Below the pieces are notes generated by a model. That model was not told where the DNA came from. It saw only the letters and a program-made list of their open reading frames with translations, and ran no database searches. Shown piece by piece: positions 10,789 through 22,235 of a stretch of 64,000 nucleotides of DNA. Position numbers and translations under genes: made by a program. Origin of the DNA: Eleusine coracana subsp. coracana (lineage: Eukaryota; Streptophyta; Magnoliopsida; Poales; Poaceae); NCBI GenBank assembly GCA_032690845.1, contig CM064423.1, positions 32,863,472 through 32,927,471 of the forward strand, in the 5' to 3' direction. The first letter of the stretch is position 1. Each line of letters begins with the position of its first letter.

Positions 10789-12561
10789 TGTAAGGATCAT
10801 GACCATTGAGGTCACCCCAATGTATGAATGTTTTTGTGATGAATGACAACCAAGAAATGTGACTAATGCCTACATGAGTGTTGTGCGAGTAGGAAACCTT
10901 TTCTACTTTATGATGATTGTTGACGGAGGCCTTGGCGATGGATGACAATGACCACAAGCATGGAGGATTGTAAGCTTGATGGAGTCCAAGGGTTGATGGA
11001 GATGGATTAAGGCTAAGGACAAGCTATGGAGCAAGTGTTTAAAACACTTTTCTAGTTGTTAGGGCTTTGAGTTCATAGGAAACAAGCGAGGATGAGGAGT
11101 TTTAGCTTCTGGACATAGTGACCGGACAAAGGGGTCAGAGGAGACCGGACTGTACGATCATTAGGAGACCAGAGAAAAGTCTGCGAAGAAGTCTGCCCGC
11201 ACGAAGACTTGTAGAGACCGGATGATCCGGTCTGTATGGAGGTTGCTCGGGACAGAGAAGTGCAGAAATGGATGCTCCCTAGAATCGAGAGAGAAAGTCC
11301 GACCAGACAATCCGGTCAGCAAACCGGATGATCTGGTCAATACGAGGTTCAGAAGTGGGCAGAGCCGTTGGAGCTGGATCTATAGTAACCGGACGGTCCG
11401 GTCAGGCAGTGACCGGACAGTCCGGTCAGTACGCCCAGAAAGCTAATTTCATGGCGCAACGACTAGTTGGAGGTTCGGAGCCAATATAACTTTGTTGCTG
11501 GGGTCTTAGAGACATCTCTTGGTGAGTGGAATTGCTTGGAGCAGTTGGTGAGAGACAAGAGGAAAACAGAGGAGCACTAGGAGGAGATATTGCATATCTT
11601 GGGAGTGCTAGTGAGAGTAACAAGAGCATCTTTCACATCTAAGGCTACGGTGTCCTTGAGGGTGTAATTTAGGTTGTTACTCTTGGTCTATGGTGAGACC
11701 TAGACTAGTTAGGTGTCGGTGATCAAGTCTATCATGATTGGTTGTGAAGGCCGTCACATATTTATACACTATTTGAGCCCATCGGTGAAAGGGGCATCGC
11801 TAGTGAGCGCTCGTGTCGGCTCGGGGAGTCCAGAAACTTCTCGAGGGAGGCAAGCTTGTGCCTTGGTGGCAGCAGTGACGCGCACCGTGTCCTCACTCCA
11901 GGAGTGATTGCGGGCTTATGGGCGAGAACTCCACATTAGTGGCAGGAGGGACCGAAACTCCGATGGGAGTGGTCCAACGAGGAGTAAGGGAAGGCGCCAT
12001 CCTTCCAAGACCTCGAGAAAAAAATATCATGTGCCATCTCTTACTCTACTCTATATTTTGATGCCTTTACCTTTCCACATTTACATACCGTGCTATTCAA
12101 GCTTGTGTGTTTGCCTTGCTCTAGTTGATTATCTTGTAGAATTGCATGAATAGGCTTCTTGCTTGCTAGATGCGCTTTAGCTTCTGTATTTGACCACTGG
12201 CATGTGTAGGAGTTCCATTGGATTGATTGCTCACCCTTGTATGTGTTGTGCTACTCATGCTTGTTTTGCGCTATTGCTTTACCTTATAGCTTTGCATGAG
12301 TATGCTCCTTTGCTAGCCTGGTGCGTGCTTTCGCATGTCTCTATTACGAGCTTGCATAGGAGTTGTATTGCCTTGTTTGATCCACTAGTATGCTTAGGTT
12401 GTTTTTTCTTTTATAGGTTCTCTATCTTGTTAGTGTGATCATCACTAGAATCGTGTAGGAACTGTTTGAGTGGTCCGTTTTAGTAATTGGAAAATTAGGT
12501 ACATAATTTGAGTTCCCGATTCACCCCCCCCCCCCCCCTCCTTGATCACTTGATCCTTTCA
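10789..12561 (+). repeat. Copia (SIRE/Maximus-like) 3' LTR, 1773 bp
   Basis: It begins TGTAAGGATCATGACCATTG and ends CTTTCA, matching the LTR at 50870-52702 over its length except for a segment of about 150 bp present only there (about 51166-51313). It carries a TATA-like AATATAAC at 11483-11490 and several near-palindromes of the type TGACCGGACNGTCCGGTCA (11215-11428). The next bases (CGGTG) do not match the bases before the LTR, and that is expected because only the 3' half of the element remains. Confidence 0.85.
11215..11428 (+). promoter_or_regulatory. Cluster of GACCGGAC-GTCCGGTC palindromes in LTR U3
   Basis: Copies lie at 11215-11233, 11300-11318, 11321-11339, 11386-11404 and 11410-11428. 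The last two are spaced by exactly 24 bp and are the best palindromes. They lie upstream of the TATA-like site near 11483, the right place for enhancer elements. Their role is inferred from position only. Confidence 0.5.
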
Positions 12562-12914
12562 CGGTGCTCGTCACCTCGGTGGCGATGGTCATAGCTGTTG
12601 CGATGGGATACAGGAGCGAATCATCGATGAGCTCTAGCGTCCCGTCCACTAAAACCATGATGTCCAGCGAATGATCCACGTCCTCTAGCCACAACCAGCA
12701 TGGTGCCTCGGTGGTGGGCACGGGGACCGGAGGCGGTGCCTGCGGCGGTGGTGAGCTGGCATGTATTAGCGTCCGCTCTGCCGTGATGACGGCCTCCAGA
12801 CTCCCGAAGAACACTGTAGTGCCGGGGACCCAGAAGGTGGAGAAACTAGCCATCCAAACTAGCGGGTGGTTGACGAGTGAAACATGCAAAGAGCCCCCTA
12901 CCTGGCATGCCAAC
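12562..12914 (-). pseudogene. Gypsy gag 5' fragment, copy 1
   Basis: On the minus strand an open frame starts at the ATG at 12913, next to the primer-binding-like block (GTTGGCATGCCAGGTAGGGG), and runs into the copia LTR. It encodes FSTFWVPGTTVFFGSLEAVI followed by a Pro/Ala-rich stretch. The same arrangement and a diverged peptide (MFFESLEFVATADQKLLC) occur at 14061-14369. It is the start of gag from a minus-strand Tat-like element, cut off at 12561 by the copia LTR. Confidence 0.55.
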
Positions 12915-13630
12915 TGTCGGTGTTTTGATCACCGGCTAGAAGAATTTGTTCTAGGGGATGCGCGTTTTGAGTTCGGTAATGGCTATGCAAGCGGACACGT
13001 GGGGCTATACTAGTTCGGGGAAGTTCCCCTACGACTAGTTCGGGTTGTAGCTCGTGTTACTTGCACTTGGTAGTACAATGGTGGTGAGAGAGGAGGAGGC
13101 TCCAAGTCTCAATGAGTGTGTGCGTGTGAGGGAATGGTTAGATCATTTTTTAGAAGAAAGTGGGCCTTTCCCTTTATACTTCGAGGGGTTGGGTCCACAT
13201 TATAGAGAGAGAGAGAGAGAGAGAGTCTCCATGTGCGTTCTTCACAAAGCGGTCTCAGTGAGGAGGGGGGGCGCTGGTCGATAGCGTAGTCTTCGGTCCT
13301 TGTGGGTCCCACTACCCTTGGTCCTTGCGTCTGGCAGCATTGAGCTGAGGCATGCCCCCATAATCCGTCGATAGGTTGAACCTCCATGTCCCTGTAGAGG
13401 GTGTGTTCTACAAAAAAAGGGCGATACGAAAGAGGCGGTATCATGACGTTTATGCACGGTCAGCGCCGCTGCTGTCCACCGGGCTGTCCTGCATTGCCAC
13501 TGTTGGGGGTGTCATTTAGCCTGAGCCTCAGGCATGCGGCACGGGCTTCCTTGTGATGTTAGACTCGTTCATCGGTGGAGGGATGGCGGTAGGAGTGGTT
13601 TTGCTGGAGGATTTGACCCCCTGATACTAA
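12915..13630 (-). repeat. Partial gypsy LTR, copy 1 (minus strand)
   Basis: It begins on the plus strand with TGTCGGTGTTTTGATCACCG, which is the 3' end of a minus-strand LTR. It parallels 14392-15148 in order of landmarks (AGAATTTGTTC; the GA-repeat; a block near 13600 ending CCTGATACT). It stops about half way along that LTR and joins gag-like sequence. It contains a (GA)n microsatellite at about 13203-13224. Confidence 0.6.
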
Positions 13631-14391
13631 GGCGGGGGGTTGCACCCTCGCGGGGTGCCGCAGCTCTCCGCGTAGCTTCCAAACTCGGAGCTGGAGTCTC
13701 CCACTAACCCCACGTCAAGGAGGTCAAAAAGAGACTCGTTCGAGCACTCGATCATGCCGACAAAGCCAGAGCTCGTGAAGGCGGGAACCACGAGTTGCGC
13801 GGTCGCGCCTTGGAAACACCCCACGGCGTTCTGCATGCCGTATGGGTAGCCCTCCGAAGGGGTTCTGATGAGCCCATTCGGGGGGAGGGTCTCTTCTCCG
13901 AGATGTTGCCGATGGATGTTCGCCAGCGCGAACGCGAAGTGCTAGAGGTCTTCCAGATCGGGCGTAGGGCCCAAGTAACGCTCCAAATGGAGCCACGGCT
14001 GGTCATCGTAACTGGCCAACACCATGGAGCGGTCAATGGCGTGCAGCCTGTCAGCTGGGGTTAGACCACGTGCATCGCCTCATTGGTGACTGTGATGGCT
14101 GTCGCGATAGGGTCCGGGAGTGACTCGTCGACGATTCGCCGCGTCCCGTCCCCTACGCTTGCGGAGTCGAGCGCGTCGTTTGTGTCCCCCAGCCACCACG
14201 GACGCGTCGCCACGGGGGCAGCCACCTGGACTGGGGGCGGTGAAGACGTTGGGATACTGATGCAGAGCAGCTTCTGGTCTGCAGTAGCAACAAACTCCAG
14301 GCTCTCGAAGAACATGCTGCTGCCAGAAGTGGCCATCCGAACCGGGAAGTGGTGAAGCGAAGCGCGCAAAGGCCCCTTCCTAGCGAGCCAA
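13631..14391 (-). pseudogene. Gypsy gag 5' region, copy 2
   Basis: On the minus strand it begins next to the primer-binding-like block (GTTGGCTCGC, complement of 14381-14391). An open frame from the codon at 14369 to 14061 parallels the copy-1 gag peptide at 12521-12913. Further minus-strand frames (14036-13752, 13836-13627) continue the region but are shifted, so no intact Gag remains. The region is joined at about 13630 to the interior of LTR copy 1. Confidence 0.5.
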
Positions 14392-14714
14392 CTATCGGTG
14401 TTTAGATCACAGACGAGTAGAATTTGTTCACAGGGCTGCGCGCTTCAGGCTCGGTGATGGCTAAGCAAGAGAACACGGGGGATTATACTGGTTCAAGGAA
14501 GCCCCATACGTTCAGTTTGCGGATCTGCTCGTGTTACTTGCTCGGGTGAGGGGGTACAACAGTTGTGAGAGAGGAGAGTGCTCCAAGTCTCGGATGAGAG
14601 GTGTGCGTGTGTGTGATTGCTATTATTGTGTGTATTGTGTCTCGTGTTGCCGATCCTTCTAAAAAAAAGGGTGGGTCTCCCCTTTTTATACTTCAAGGGG
14701 AAGGGCCCAATTAC

Positions 14715-14749
<35 letters not shown>

Positions 14750-15834
14750 TTTCTACACGTGTTGAGTTGGTGGAGGCGTGCTGAAGAAGGCGAACCCCTC
14801 AGTCGGCGGCATGGTCTTCGGCCTTCGCGGGCCCCATCATCTGGGCCTTATGTCAGAGGGACGGTACTGTATCCGAGCGTGCCCCCATTCTCCGTCGTCG
14901 AGTCGAGTCCCCCCGTGTTCCTATGGGCGGCGTGTTCTTTCGTGCGCGCGGAGGTGCAGCATGGGCTTTGTCATGTCATTTAGGCACGGTTCAATCTAGC
15001 CCTCCCTCAAGCCGTCCTGCACCCCCATCATTAGGTGTGTCATCGCACGATGGCAGCGCAGCGTGCCTTGCCACGCCTGCCACTGTCAGCGGGCGCTGGT
15101 GCTGACGAAGGCGGTAGGTATCTGGAGGGATTGGACTCCTTGATACTGTGTCCACGTAGTGGGCATGGCATTCAAGACCGGGTGGTTGGCAGTTGTTGAC
15201 CGTTGGCTCGCTCAACGCCCTCCATCGGGGGTCGCTGTGTTGGGTTACGTCTGTCCATACCGGCTTGGAGTTGGAGTCCATACTGTTCGGACGAGGCAAT
15301 CGAGATTCTCCACTCTGCCACTCCTGGCCTGGCCAGGGTTCCCTCACCTCGTCCTATCTGGGCTTGGGTCCCACTGATGGGAGTTGACGGAGGCGGCGTT
15401 TGACTATCGATTGCCGGGGGGGGGGGCACCATCGTCGTGACAATAGTGGCAGCGGGTCATCCATCATTGCCCTAGAGTGGATAGGCTCAGGCTAATGGCT
15501 GAGTCATCTTCTTGGAAGTGCAAGCCATTCCCATGCTCCATCAAGGTAGAGCGATCTGCCCTTTGCCCCTTTCGAGGGGTCAAGTGGGGCGTAGCGAATC
15601 CCCGACCCCCATTGAGGGGTCGAGCGGGACGCGACCGGCCCTCGACCACTCGGGGGTCGAGCGAGTCGGGGTAGTGGCGTGGCCTTCACGGCTAAGGCCC
15701 GACCGCCGTGGGGATGCTTCCTCTGGGGGTCCTCGCTGACAGCGCCTTGGTGGCGACCCTGTGGGCTCTGCTGGGTCTAACGCATGCGAGTCCTTAGGAG
15801 GTGCCATGTGGCACCTTGTTATTTACCCTCGACA
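14392..15834 (-). repeat. Gypsy LTR, copy 2, about 1443 bp (minus strand, 5' LTR)
   Basis: Read on the minus strand it starts TGTCGAGGGTAAATAACAAG at 15834 and ends ...AAACACCGATAG near 14392, directly followed by a primer-binding-like block and gag. The normal CA end is mutated. It contains a (GA)n tract at about 14717-14750 and repeated GGGGTCGAGCG phrases at 15570-15670. Its outer end at 15834 abuts the Tat element's accessory gene region, so it was probably inserted there. The expected duplication cannot be checked because the other end is lost. Confidence 0.65.
14717..14750 (+). repeat. (GA)n microsatellite
   Basis: An almost pure GAGAGA tract of about 34 bp inside the LTR. The related LTR at 12915-13630 has a shorter one at 13203-13224. 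Confidence 0.9.
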
Positions 15835-16077
15835 CAATCCATAAATAGATTATAGTTTTTTGCTCTTTTTTCGAGCATGGTTTTGGAGTTCCCTGCTGCA
15901 TTTTTCTGCACGGGCTCCTCTTCTTCTATGGGATTGAACTCATCAACCTCAATCCTAACTCCATTCTTCATATTGCCATCTTCCTGCATCTGTGCGAAGC
16001 TTTTCTAGGCATTTTGCCCCACTTCACTCCATTTCGCCATCTCTTCGTCCTCCAACCGCTGCCAACCAAGGAAAGAA

Positions 16078-18492
16078 GCATATATCAATGTGCCACTGAA
16101 CACCAGAAATAAGAGCTAGAGGGATGAGTGGTTCTACTGTGACAATCCTCTCCCTACTCTTGCTGATTTCTCTGGTGCGAAAGCCACTCCTCAAGCACGG
16201 TGGTCAGAGAGCTCGGACCCGACCGACCCCCAGGTGGTCACTCTGCTAGAAAAGATTGCGGGGCTGAAAAATGATGGGGTTGATGGCATTATTATAGCGG
16301 AGAACTTCATAGTTCGCCGAGTGCAACCCTTGAAGCAGCAGAGCCACCCCGCCTGGAAATATGCCTCTGATGACAAAATGAGGGAAGTGTCTGATCCGCC
16401 GAACTCCTCTCTGCGCCGGTCGTGGCTATCGAAGATGTTCGAAGGAGACATTATTCAGGACCACTTCCTAATCGCAAAGGCATATAATGTGGGCACTCTG
16501 CGGGCCTGAGTAAGCTTCGATCATTTTAAGTGTTTCTGAGGTTCTTATTGACAGGTTGATCTCAACATTTGATATCTTCATACCTCTGTAGGTTTTGGAC
16601 ACTTTTGTGTCACACTCCCCGCTCCCTCCGAATGATTCCGAGGGACCGGACTATGTTGAGAAGCCGCCGCAGACCGGTACTGGTGGTTCAAGCTCAACAG
16701 TGAGTGCGCGGCCAACCGCATGGACCATCGCAGGTATCTCTACCTCATCACCCATCAACTTGCCATCCCCAAGCCGACGAGTGAAGCAGACCACCCATCG
16801 TCGTCGACAATATGTGGGAGACAATGATGATGACAAAGAGGAGCTCCGCCAAGACACCAGTCTGCCAACCCCTACACACTCCGACCGACCGTCAAGCCAG
16901 TCGGAGCCCCCGAGCAAAACGGCGAGCGATGCAGGAGCGGCGAAGAAGACCGATGAAGTCAGCAAGTCTTCCCTGAAGAGGTAGGAGACTGCCTCACAGA
17001 CCACTTCTTCAAAGAAGAGAGTCTACCGAATAAAAATCAAACAAGCCTCCAGGTAAACTTCTTTGCCTTTTCAATTCTTCATCACTGTAGTCAATATTTA
17101 TATTTTAATCTTTAATATTACGCCCTTCAGTGGTCATAGTGGTTGGTGGAGTGATGCTTAGAGCGCCCAAGGGTCTGAAGGCACCCGGTCAGCTCCTGAT
17201 CATCGTCCGACCAGCTTGCCTTAGCCAGTCCACACGCCATCAAGTGCACAGACCAAGCTGAGGAAGTCGCCCAAAGCTCCAGTACCTACATCAATGCTAG
17301 CACCGACTCCTCAGTCAGTCAATCCTTCCCCGACCGGCATTTCTTCCCCTCTCTACAAGGGTAAGGCCGTGTTGGTCGAGGATTCACTGGGTCGACCTGA
17401 AGCTGAAGATATGGAGATCATCCATCAACACTGAGAGGCCAATAAGGTACATCAATACCAAGTTTTTTTTCTCTTGAATCAGTCTTTCGACTAACCATGC
17501 CCTTCTTCGCATTTAGAAAATATATTCTCTCATGGAGAAGAAGCAAGACAAGATTGAGTATCTTGAAGCCGAGACTTTTGGTATGGTCCAGATTCTTCTT
17601 CTATGTTAAATCCTTTCTTCAAGATGTTGACCCGTTGTCGATATTTTTGCTAGTTACCGGCAAGCAGCTCTCCCAGGACAAAAAGAAGATTGAAAGACTG
17701 CAGACCGACCATAAGGAAGCGACCAAGGCTCTAGAGCAAAGTCATGCTGATGTCGTCGATAGGATCGCATACCAACTTTCATTTGCATCTTGCTCACTCT
17801 AGCGCTAAAGATTTTATTTGTGTCTTTAGCTCGTGATAAGAAAGTAACCGACTTGGAGAAGTTGACTTCAAATCAGCAGAGATTTTTGGATGCTCTTACT
17901 GCTATGAAGGATAACCTCTCCAAGTAGGTCTAAGGGCAAGGCTCCGAAATCACTCGGCTGAAGAAAAAGCTGGAAGAAGGCGACTAGAAGATAGAGGAAG
18001 CTAAGAGAATCTCCAAGTCTTTCAAATGTAATCTTGCTAGTAAGCTCTCCATCATTTCTTCATTATTTCTCTTGTTGACTTCAGATTCTGACATCTTGAA
18101 AATCTTTTGTAGCAGTATCTTACGGCGCTCGAAAAGCATTGGATTATATCCATGCTAACCAAGTGGAGAAGACCGGTCATTCCTTGGAGTATCTGCGGAA
18201 GCATGCTTCGGAAGCGATTGCAAATCATACCAAGAGGGTGGCGACCGAGGCCGGAGCCAAGTGCTAGCTATTTTCCAGTCTTGGTCTCCTGCATTGCCAT
18301 TGGATAAGATCAAGGAGGGCTTCAACCCAGAATTGATAGTAGATCAATGACAATTGCTTATGGACTCTATGCTAGAGACCTCTCGTGCCTTGGTCAACAA
18401 TGTAGAGGTTGATCCCATCGGCGCCAACTCCTCCAGCAACTCTAGAGGTAGAATTGCAAGATGATGCTTCATCTCCTTCGAAGGAGTTGTAA
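16078..18492 (+). pseudogene. Antisense accessory gene of the Tat element (spliced, decayed)
   Basis: Plus-strand gene lying downstream of, and antisense to, gag-pol. A first block (16090-16508) encodes DEWFYCDNPLPTL, then LLEKIAGLKNDGVDGI and IVRRVQPLKQQSHPAWKYAS. This resembles the 'putative gypsy type transposon' proteins seen in grasses, by my recall only. A Ser/Pro/Asp-rich block follows (16592-17050), then Lys/Glu/Gln-rich helical stretches (17690-18260) and a C-terminal acidic piece ending at the stop at 18490-18492. GT...AG introns are plausible at 16510-16591, 17053-17130 and 17447-17516. In-frame stops (for example TAG near 16117) and shifts show decay. Known relatives have no established biochemical function. 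Confidence 0.6.
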
Positions 18493-19096
18493 TAATATTA
18501 TCTCCTTGTAAATAATAATTTTTATGTTTGCTTAGTTCGTAAACAAGTTAAAAGATCGACAAAGTAGTCAAAAGGCAATCTCCTGTTACTTAAAGCAAAT
18601 CGATTAGTACTTAGCTGTGTTACTCACACTTTAGCACTTAGACCTTTTTACCATAAGTCTTTTAGAGATAAAAACAGAAGTTGTGTCGGTCTGCCTTAGC
18701 ATACTAGATTGTAATTCATAGCCGCATAACAAGCAAAATCGACCAATCGACACATGACCTCTCACTCTTTGGCTCTGGGTTTAGTGTAGTGGCAGTCTGT
18801 TGTGCAGTATGAATTGTATGACCATGATATTAGGTGTTAGACAAAAAATCCTAAGACCATATCAAAATATGAGAAATCGGTCGGACAAAATCCAAAACCA
18901 GAATTTATCAAGGTTAAGGAGTAGTGGGACATTATTACTAGCGCCCTGGCTCGATTGTTTAATATTATAAATTAAGGAATCGAGACAAATAAGAATGAAA
19001 ATCATCAATAAATCTTTTATCAAAAAGACTGAAGTTTCATTGAATAATAATGTATGAGAATACAAAAGATAAACTAAGTATAAAAGCGACGTAGCT
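18493..19096. other. Spacer between convergent accessory gene and pol
   Basis: About 600 bp of AT-rich DNA between the stop of the antisense gene (18492) and the stop of integrase (19097). Both genes read toward it, so it probably held both polyadenylation regions. No ORF, tRNA or repeat was recognised. Confidence 0.5.
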
Positions 19097-20150
19097 AATT
19101 TATGTTCCACGAGTTTGGTATATCGTCGCCATCTTCATACATCAGTCGATAAGCCCCCGACCGAGTGACTTCTTTGACCACATAGGGTCCTTCCCATTTA
19201 GGGGAAAGTTGGCGCTGATTCTTGGTTGATTGCACTCGATGCAGCACTAAATCTCCAACATGAAACTGGTAACTACGTACGTTCTTATCATAGTAATGTC
19301 GCAGGCCCTGTTGATATACCGCCGATCAAAATAGAGCGCGATCACGCAAGTCCTCTACCGCAATCAAATCAATCTCTCAGTGTTCTTTAGAAAGCTTATC
19401 ATCGTATCCCTTGACTCACGTTGATACGAGATTTACCTCGGTCGGCAGGATAGCCTCGGAGCCGTAGACCAACAAGAAAGGTGATTGGCCAGTAGCCCGA
19501 CTGACATTAGTTCGTAGCCCCCAAACAACTGAAGCAAGCTCTCGAACCCACCGACCGGCATAAGGTTTGAGCCTATCAAATATCCGGGGCTTCAACCCTT
19601 GAAGAATTATACCGTTGGCCCGTTCAACCTGCCAATTGCTTTGAGGATGAGCCACTGATGTAAAGTGGATTTTTATTCCCATCTCATCAGCAAAGTCATG
19701 GAACTCCTCAGATGTAAACTGAGTACAATTGTCGGTGATGATATCATGAGGGACCCCAAACCGAATGAAGACTTTTCTGACAAACTTGACAGCTTTCTTT
19801 GAAGTTATCTTGCTGACCGGCTTCACTTCAATCTACGTGCTGAATTTGTCAATAGCAACAAACAAATGAGTAAACCCGCCCAGCGCTTTCTTGACAGGAC
19901 TGTCAATATCAAGCCCCTAGATTGCAAAAGGCCAAGTCATAGGTATCATCTAAAGTTGCTGCAAAGGCACATGTGTCTGTTGAGCAAAGAAATGATAGCC
20001 TTCACACTTCCGAACGACCTAGCGTGCATCTTCGACTGCCATAGGCCAATAAAACCCTTGCCGGAAAGCTTTGCCGATGAAAGTCTTGGAAGCTGCATGA
20101 TTGCCACATACTCCTGAATGAATTTCTTCCATCAACACTTTGCCTTCTGG
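19097..20150 (-). pseudogene. Tat integrase
   Basis: The N-terminal zinc-binding part is at about 20130-20020 (SGVCGNHAASKTF, then FYWPMAVEDA). The catalytic core follows: the first acidic residue lies in a stretch read by eye near 19915 (LDIDSPVKKALGGF), the second in DIITDNCTQFTSEEF and the glutamate in WQVERANGIILQ (19826-19416). The C-terminal part (about 19370-19100) encodes FHVGDLVLHRVQ, WEGPYVV and PNSWNI before the stop at 19099-19097. At least one in-frame stop and frame breaks occur around 19830 and 20019. The enzyme would have joined element cDNA to the chromosome and is now inactive. Confidence 0.75.
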
Positions 20151-21303
20151 TATCGAGTTGCACCGCATCAAGATGTTCGATCCTCCTCTTCTGTAAAGCA
20201 AATCGTCCACCATCAAATATCCTCGACATCTAGCCTTTAACCTCTGCTGCTCATTAGGATCCGGAGGTAGCATACCCTTGCTCAAAAATTGGACGATCGG
20301 GTCGCGCCACTCGGTCTCCATATGGACGACACTTATGGGCTCAACAACATTGGTCGTTAAGATGTCAGACCGAGGAGAAATAGTGGGAGAATCCAGGGTG
20401 TTTAAGAAAACACCGGGTGGGACAATCAATCGAGACGATCCCATCTTAGCTAATTCATCAGCCGCTTGATTGTTATCTCGAAGAACATGTGTGAACTTTA
20501 GTCCATCGAATTTGTCTTCGAGCTTCCTTACTTCTTGGGAGTAAGCACCCATGTTGTCGTCCACACAATTCCAATCCTTAGTGACCTGGTTAATGACCAG
20601 AACCGAGTCACCCAAGATGTCAAGACGCTGAATGCCGAGCAAAATAGCAATGTGCAGACCGTGCAAAAGAGCTTCATATTCCGCAGTGTTATTAGACGCG
20701 CGAAGAAATGATCTGGGGGACGTATTGCAATTTCTCTCCTGTGGGTGAGATGAACACAATTCCTACACCAGCTCCAGGTAACTGGAGGGATCCATCGAAG
20801 TACATTTTCCAGTATTCAATATCTTGCGCTGCAGGTGGCATTTGAATCTCTGTCCACTCAAAAACGAAGTCGACCAATGCATGTCCTTTGATTGCCGAAC
20901 GAGGTGCGAACGTGATGGTATACTGACCAAGTTCAACGACCCACTTAGCAATCTTTCCTTTGGCTTCTCGGTTGTGAAGGACTGCGCCGAGTGCAAAGGA
21001 TGTTTGGACTTCTATAGGATGAGCTTGAAAGTAGTGCTTTAACTTCCTTGAGGTGATTAGGAGCGCATATAGCAGCTTCAAGATCTGGTGATATCGTGTT
21101 TTGGAGGCACTGAGAACTTCACTAATGAAGTACACTGGGTGTTGCACTTTTTGTACATGACCCTCTCTCCATCGGTCAACCGTTAGAACGGTACTCACAA
21201 CTTGAGTTGTGGCCGATATATAGAGTTGAAGCTTTTCTTGTGGCTCCGGAGGCACCAAGACTAGAATATTACGGAGGTGGACCTTCAACTCATCCAACGC
21301 CAA
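20150..21303 (-). pseudogene. Tat RNase H region with two RNase H domains
   Basis: The first, RT-linked domain (21303-20870) encodes LYISATTQVVSTVL, PVYFISEVLSASKTRY and KGHALVDFVFEWTE and lacks the usual leading catalytic Asp, as is normal for Tat. The second domain starts with MYFDGSLQLPGAGVGIVF (about 20800) and continues after a frameshift near 20750 with NNTAEYEALLHGL, DILGDSVLVINQV and DNNQAADELAKMG, so its D-E-D-D residues can all be seen. A second, plant-like RNase H of this kind is diagnostic for the Tat lineage. Confidence 0.8.
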
Positions 21304-21494
21304 TTGCGCCTCTGTTGTCCAGATGAAGTTATCCTACTTCTTGAGCAGTTTAAAGGGTGGCAGACCCCTGACCCCTAGTCGGGAAATAAAGTGACCCAGG
21401 GATGCCATACATCCGGTCAGCTTCTAAACATCCTTATGAGAATTAGGTGGCCCCATATCATCACCTTGATTTTATCCGGGTTAGCCTCTATACC

Positions 21495-22235
21495 TCATTT
21501 TGAAACGATGTAACCGAGTAGCTTTCCCGAAGGAACCCCAAAAACACACTTTTTAGGATTCAACTTCATCGAGTAATGTCTCAAATTGTGAAACGTCTTT
21601 GCCAGGTCAGAGAGAAGTTCTTCAACATTCCGAGTCTTTACCACAATATCATCTACATATGCTTCTATATTCCGACCGATCTGAGTTTCAAGGCAGCGTT
21701 GAATACCATGTTGGTAAGTTGCGCTAGCATTTTTCAGACCGAACGACATGGTAATATAACAGTAGGCACCAAAGGGTGTTATAAAGGAAGTCTTGATTTG
21801 ATCTTCGACATTCTGTGGGATCTGGTGATAGCCTGAATAGGCATCTAGAGAGCTTAAAAGCTCACACCCGGCTGTTGAGTCAACGATCTAATCGATACAT
21901 GGTAGAGCGAAGGGGTCTTTATGACACACCTTGTTCAAATCGATATAATCAATGCACATCCGCCACTCTTTATTCTTCTTGGGTACAAGGACTTGATTTG
22001 CCAGCCAATTTAGATGGTACACTTCCTTTATAAACTTAGCATCTAATAACCTAGCTATCTCCTTCTTCATGGCATCCTTGCGGTCTTGTGCAAACCTTCT
22101 AAGTCTTTGCCTAACAGGGGTGGCCCCAGGAGGCACCCTAAATTCATGCTCAATCTTTTCCCTAGGAACTCCTGGCATGTCAGAAGGTTTCCATGCAAAG
22201 ATGTCCATATTTTCCTGGAGGAAAAAAGTGAGCAC
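21495..22235 (-). pseudogene. Tat reverse transcriptase
   Basis: The 5' half (22235-21888) encodes FAWKPSDMPGVP, VRQRLRRFAQDRK, VLVPKKNKEWRMCIDYIDLN and ends DPFALPCID before a stop. The 3' half (21749-21495) encodes MSFGLKNASATYQ and the catalytic box EAYVDDIVVKT, then LNPKKCVFGVPSGKLLGYIV. The frame differs from that of the protease upstream (a shift lies in their overlap, 22235-22180) and at least one stop interrupts it, so it is inactive although the YVDD box survives. Confidence 0.85.

Noticed and set aside
12530..12541. Poly-C run as a sequencing gap or feature
   Set aside because: Homologous C runs occur at the same place in the other copia LTRs (25962-25971, 52688-52697), so it is a normal part of the LTR.
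10789..12561. Solo LTR with target-site duplication
   Set aside because: Flanking pentamers (GAGAT and CGGTG) differ, and a purine tract and internal spacer precede it, so it is the 3' LTR of a truncated element.
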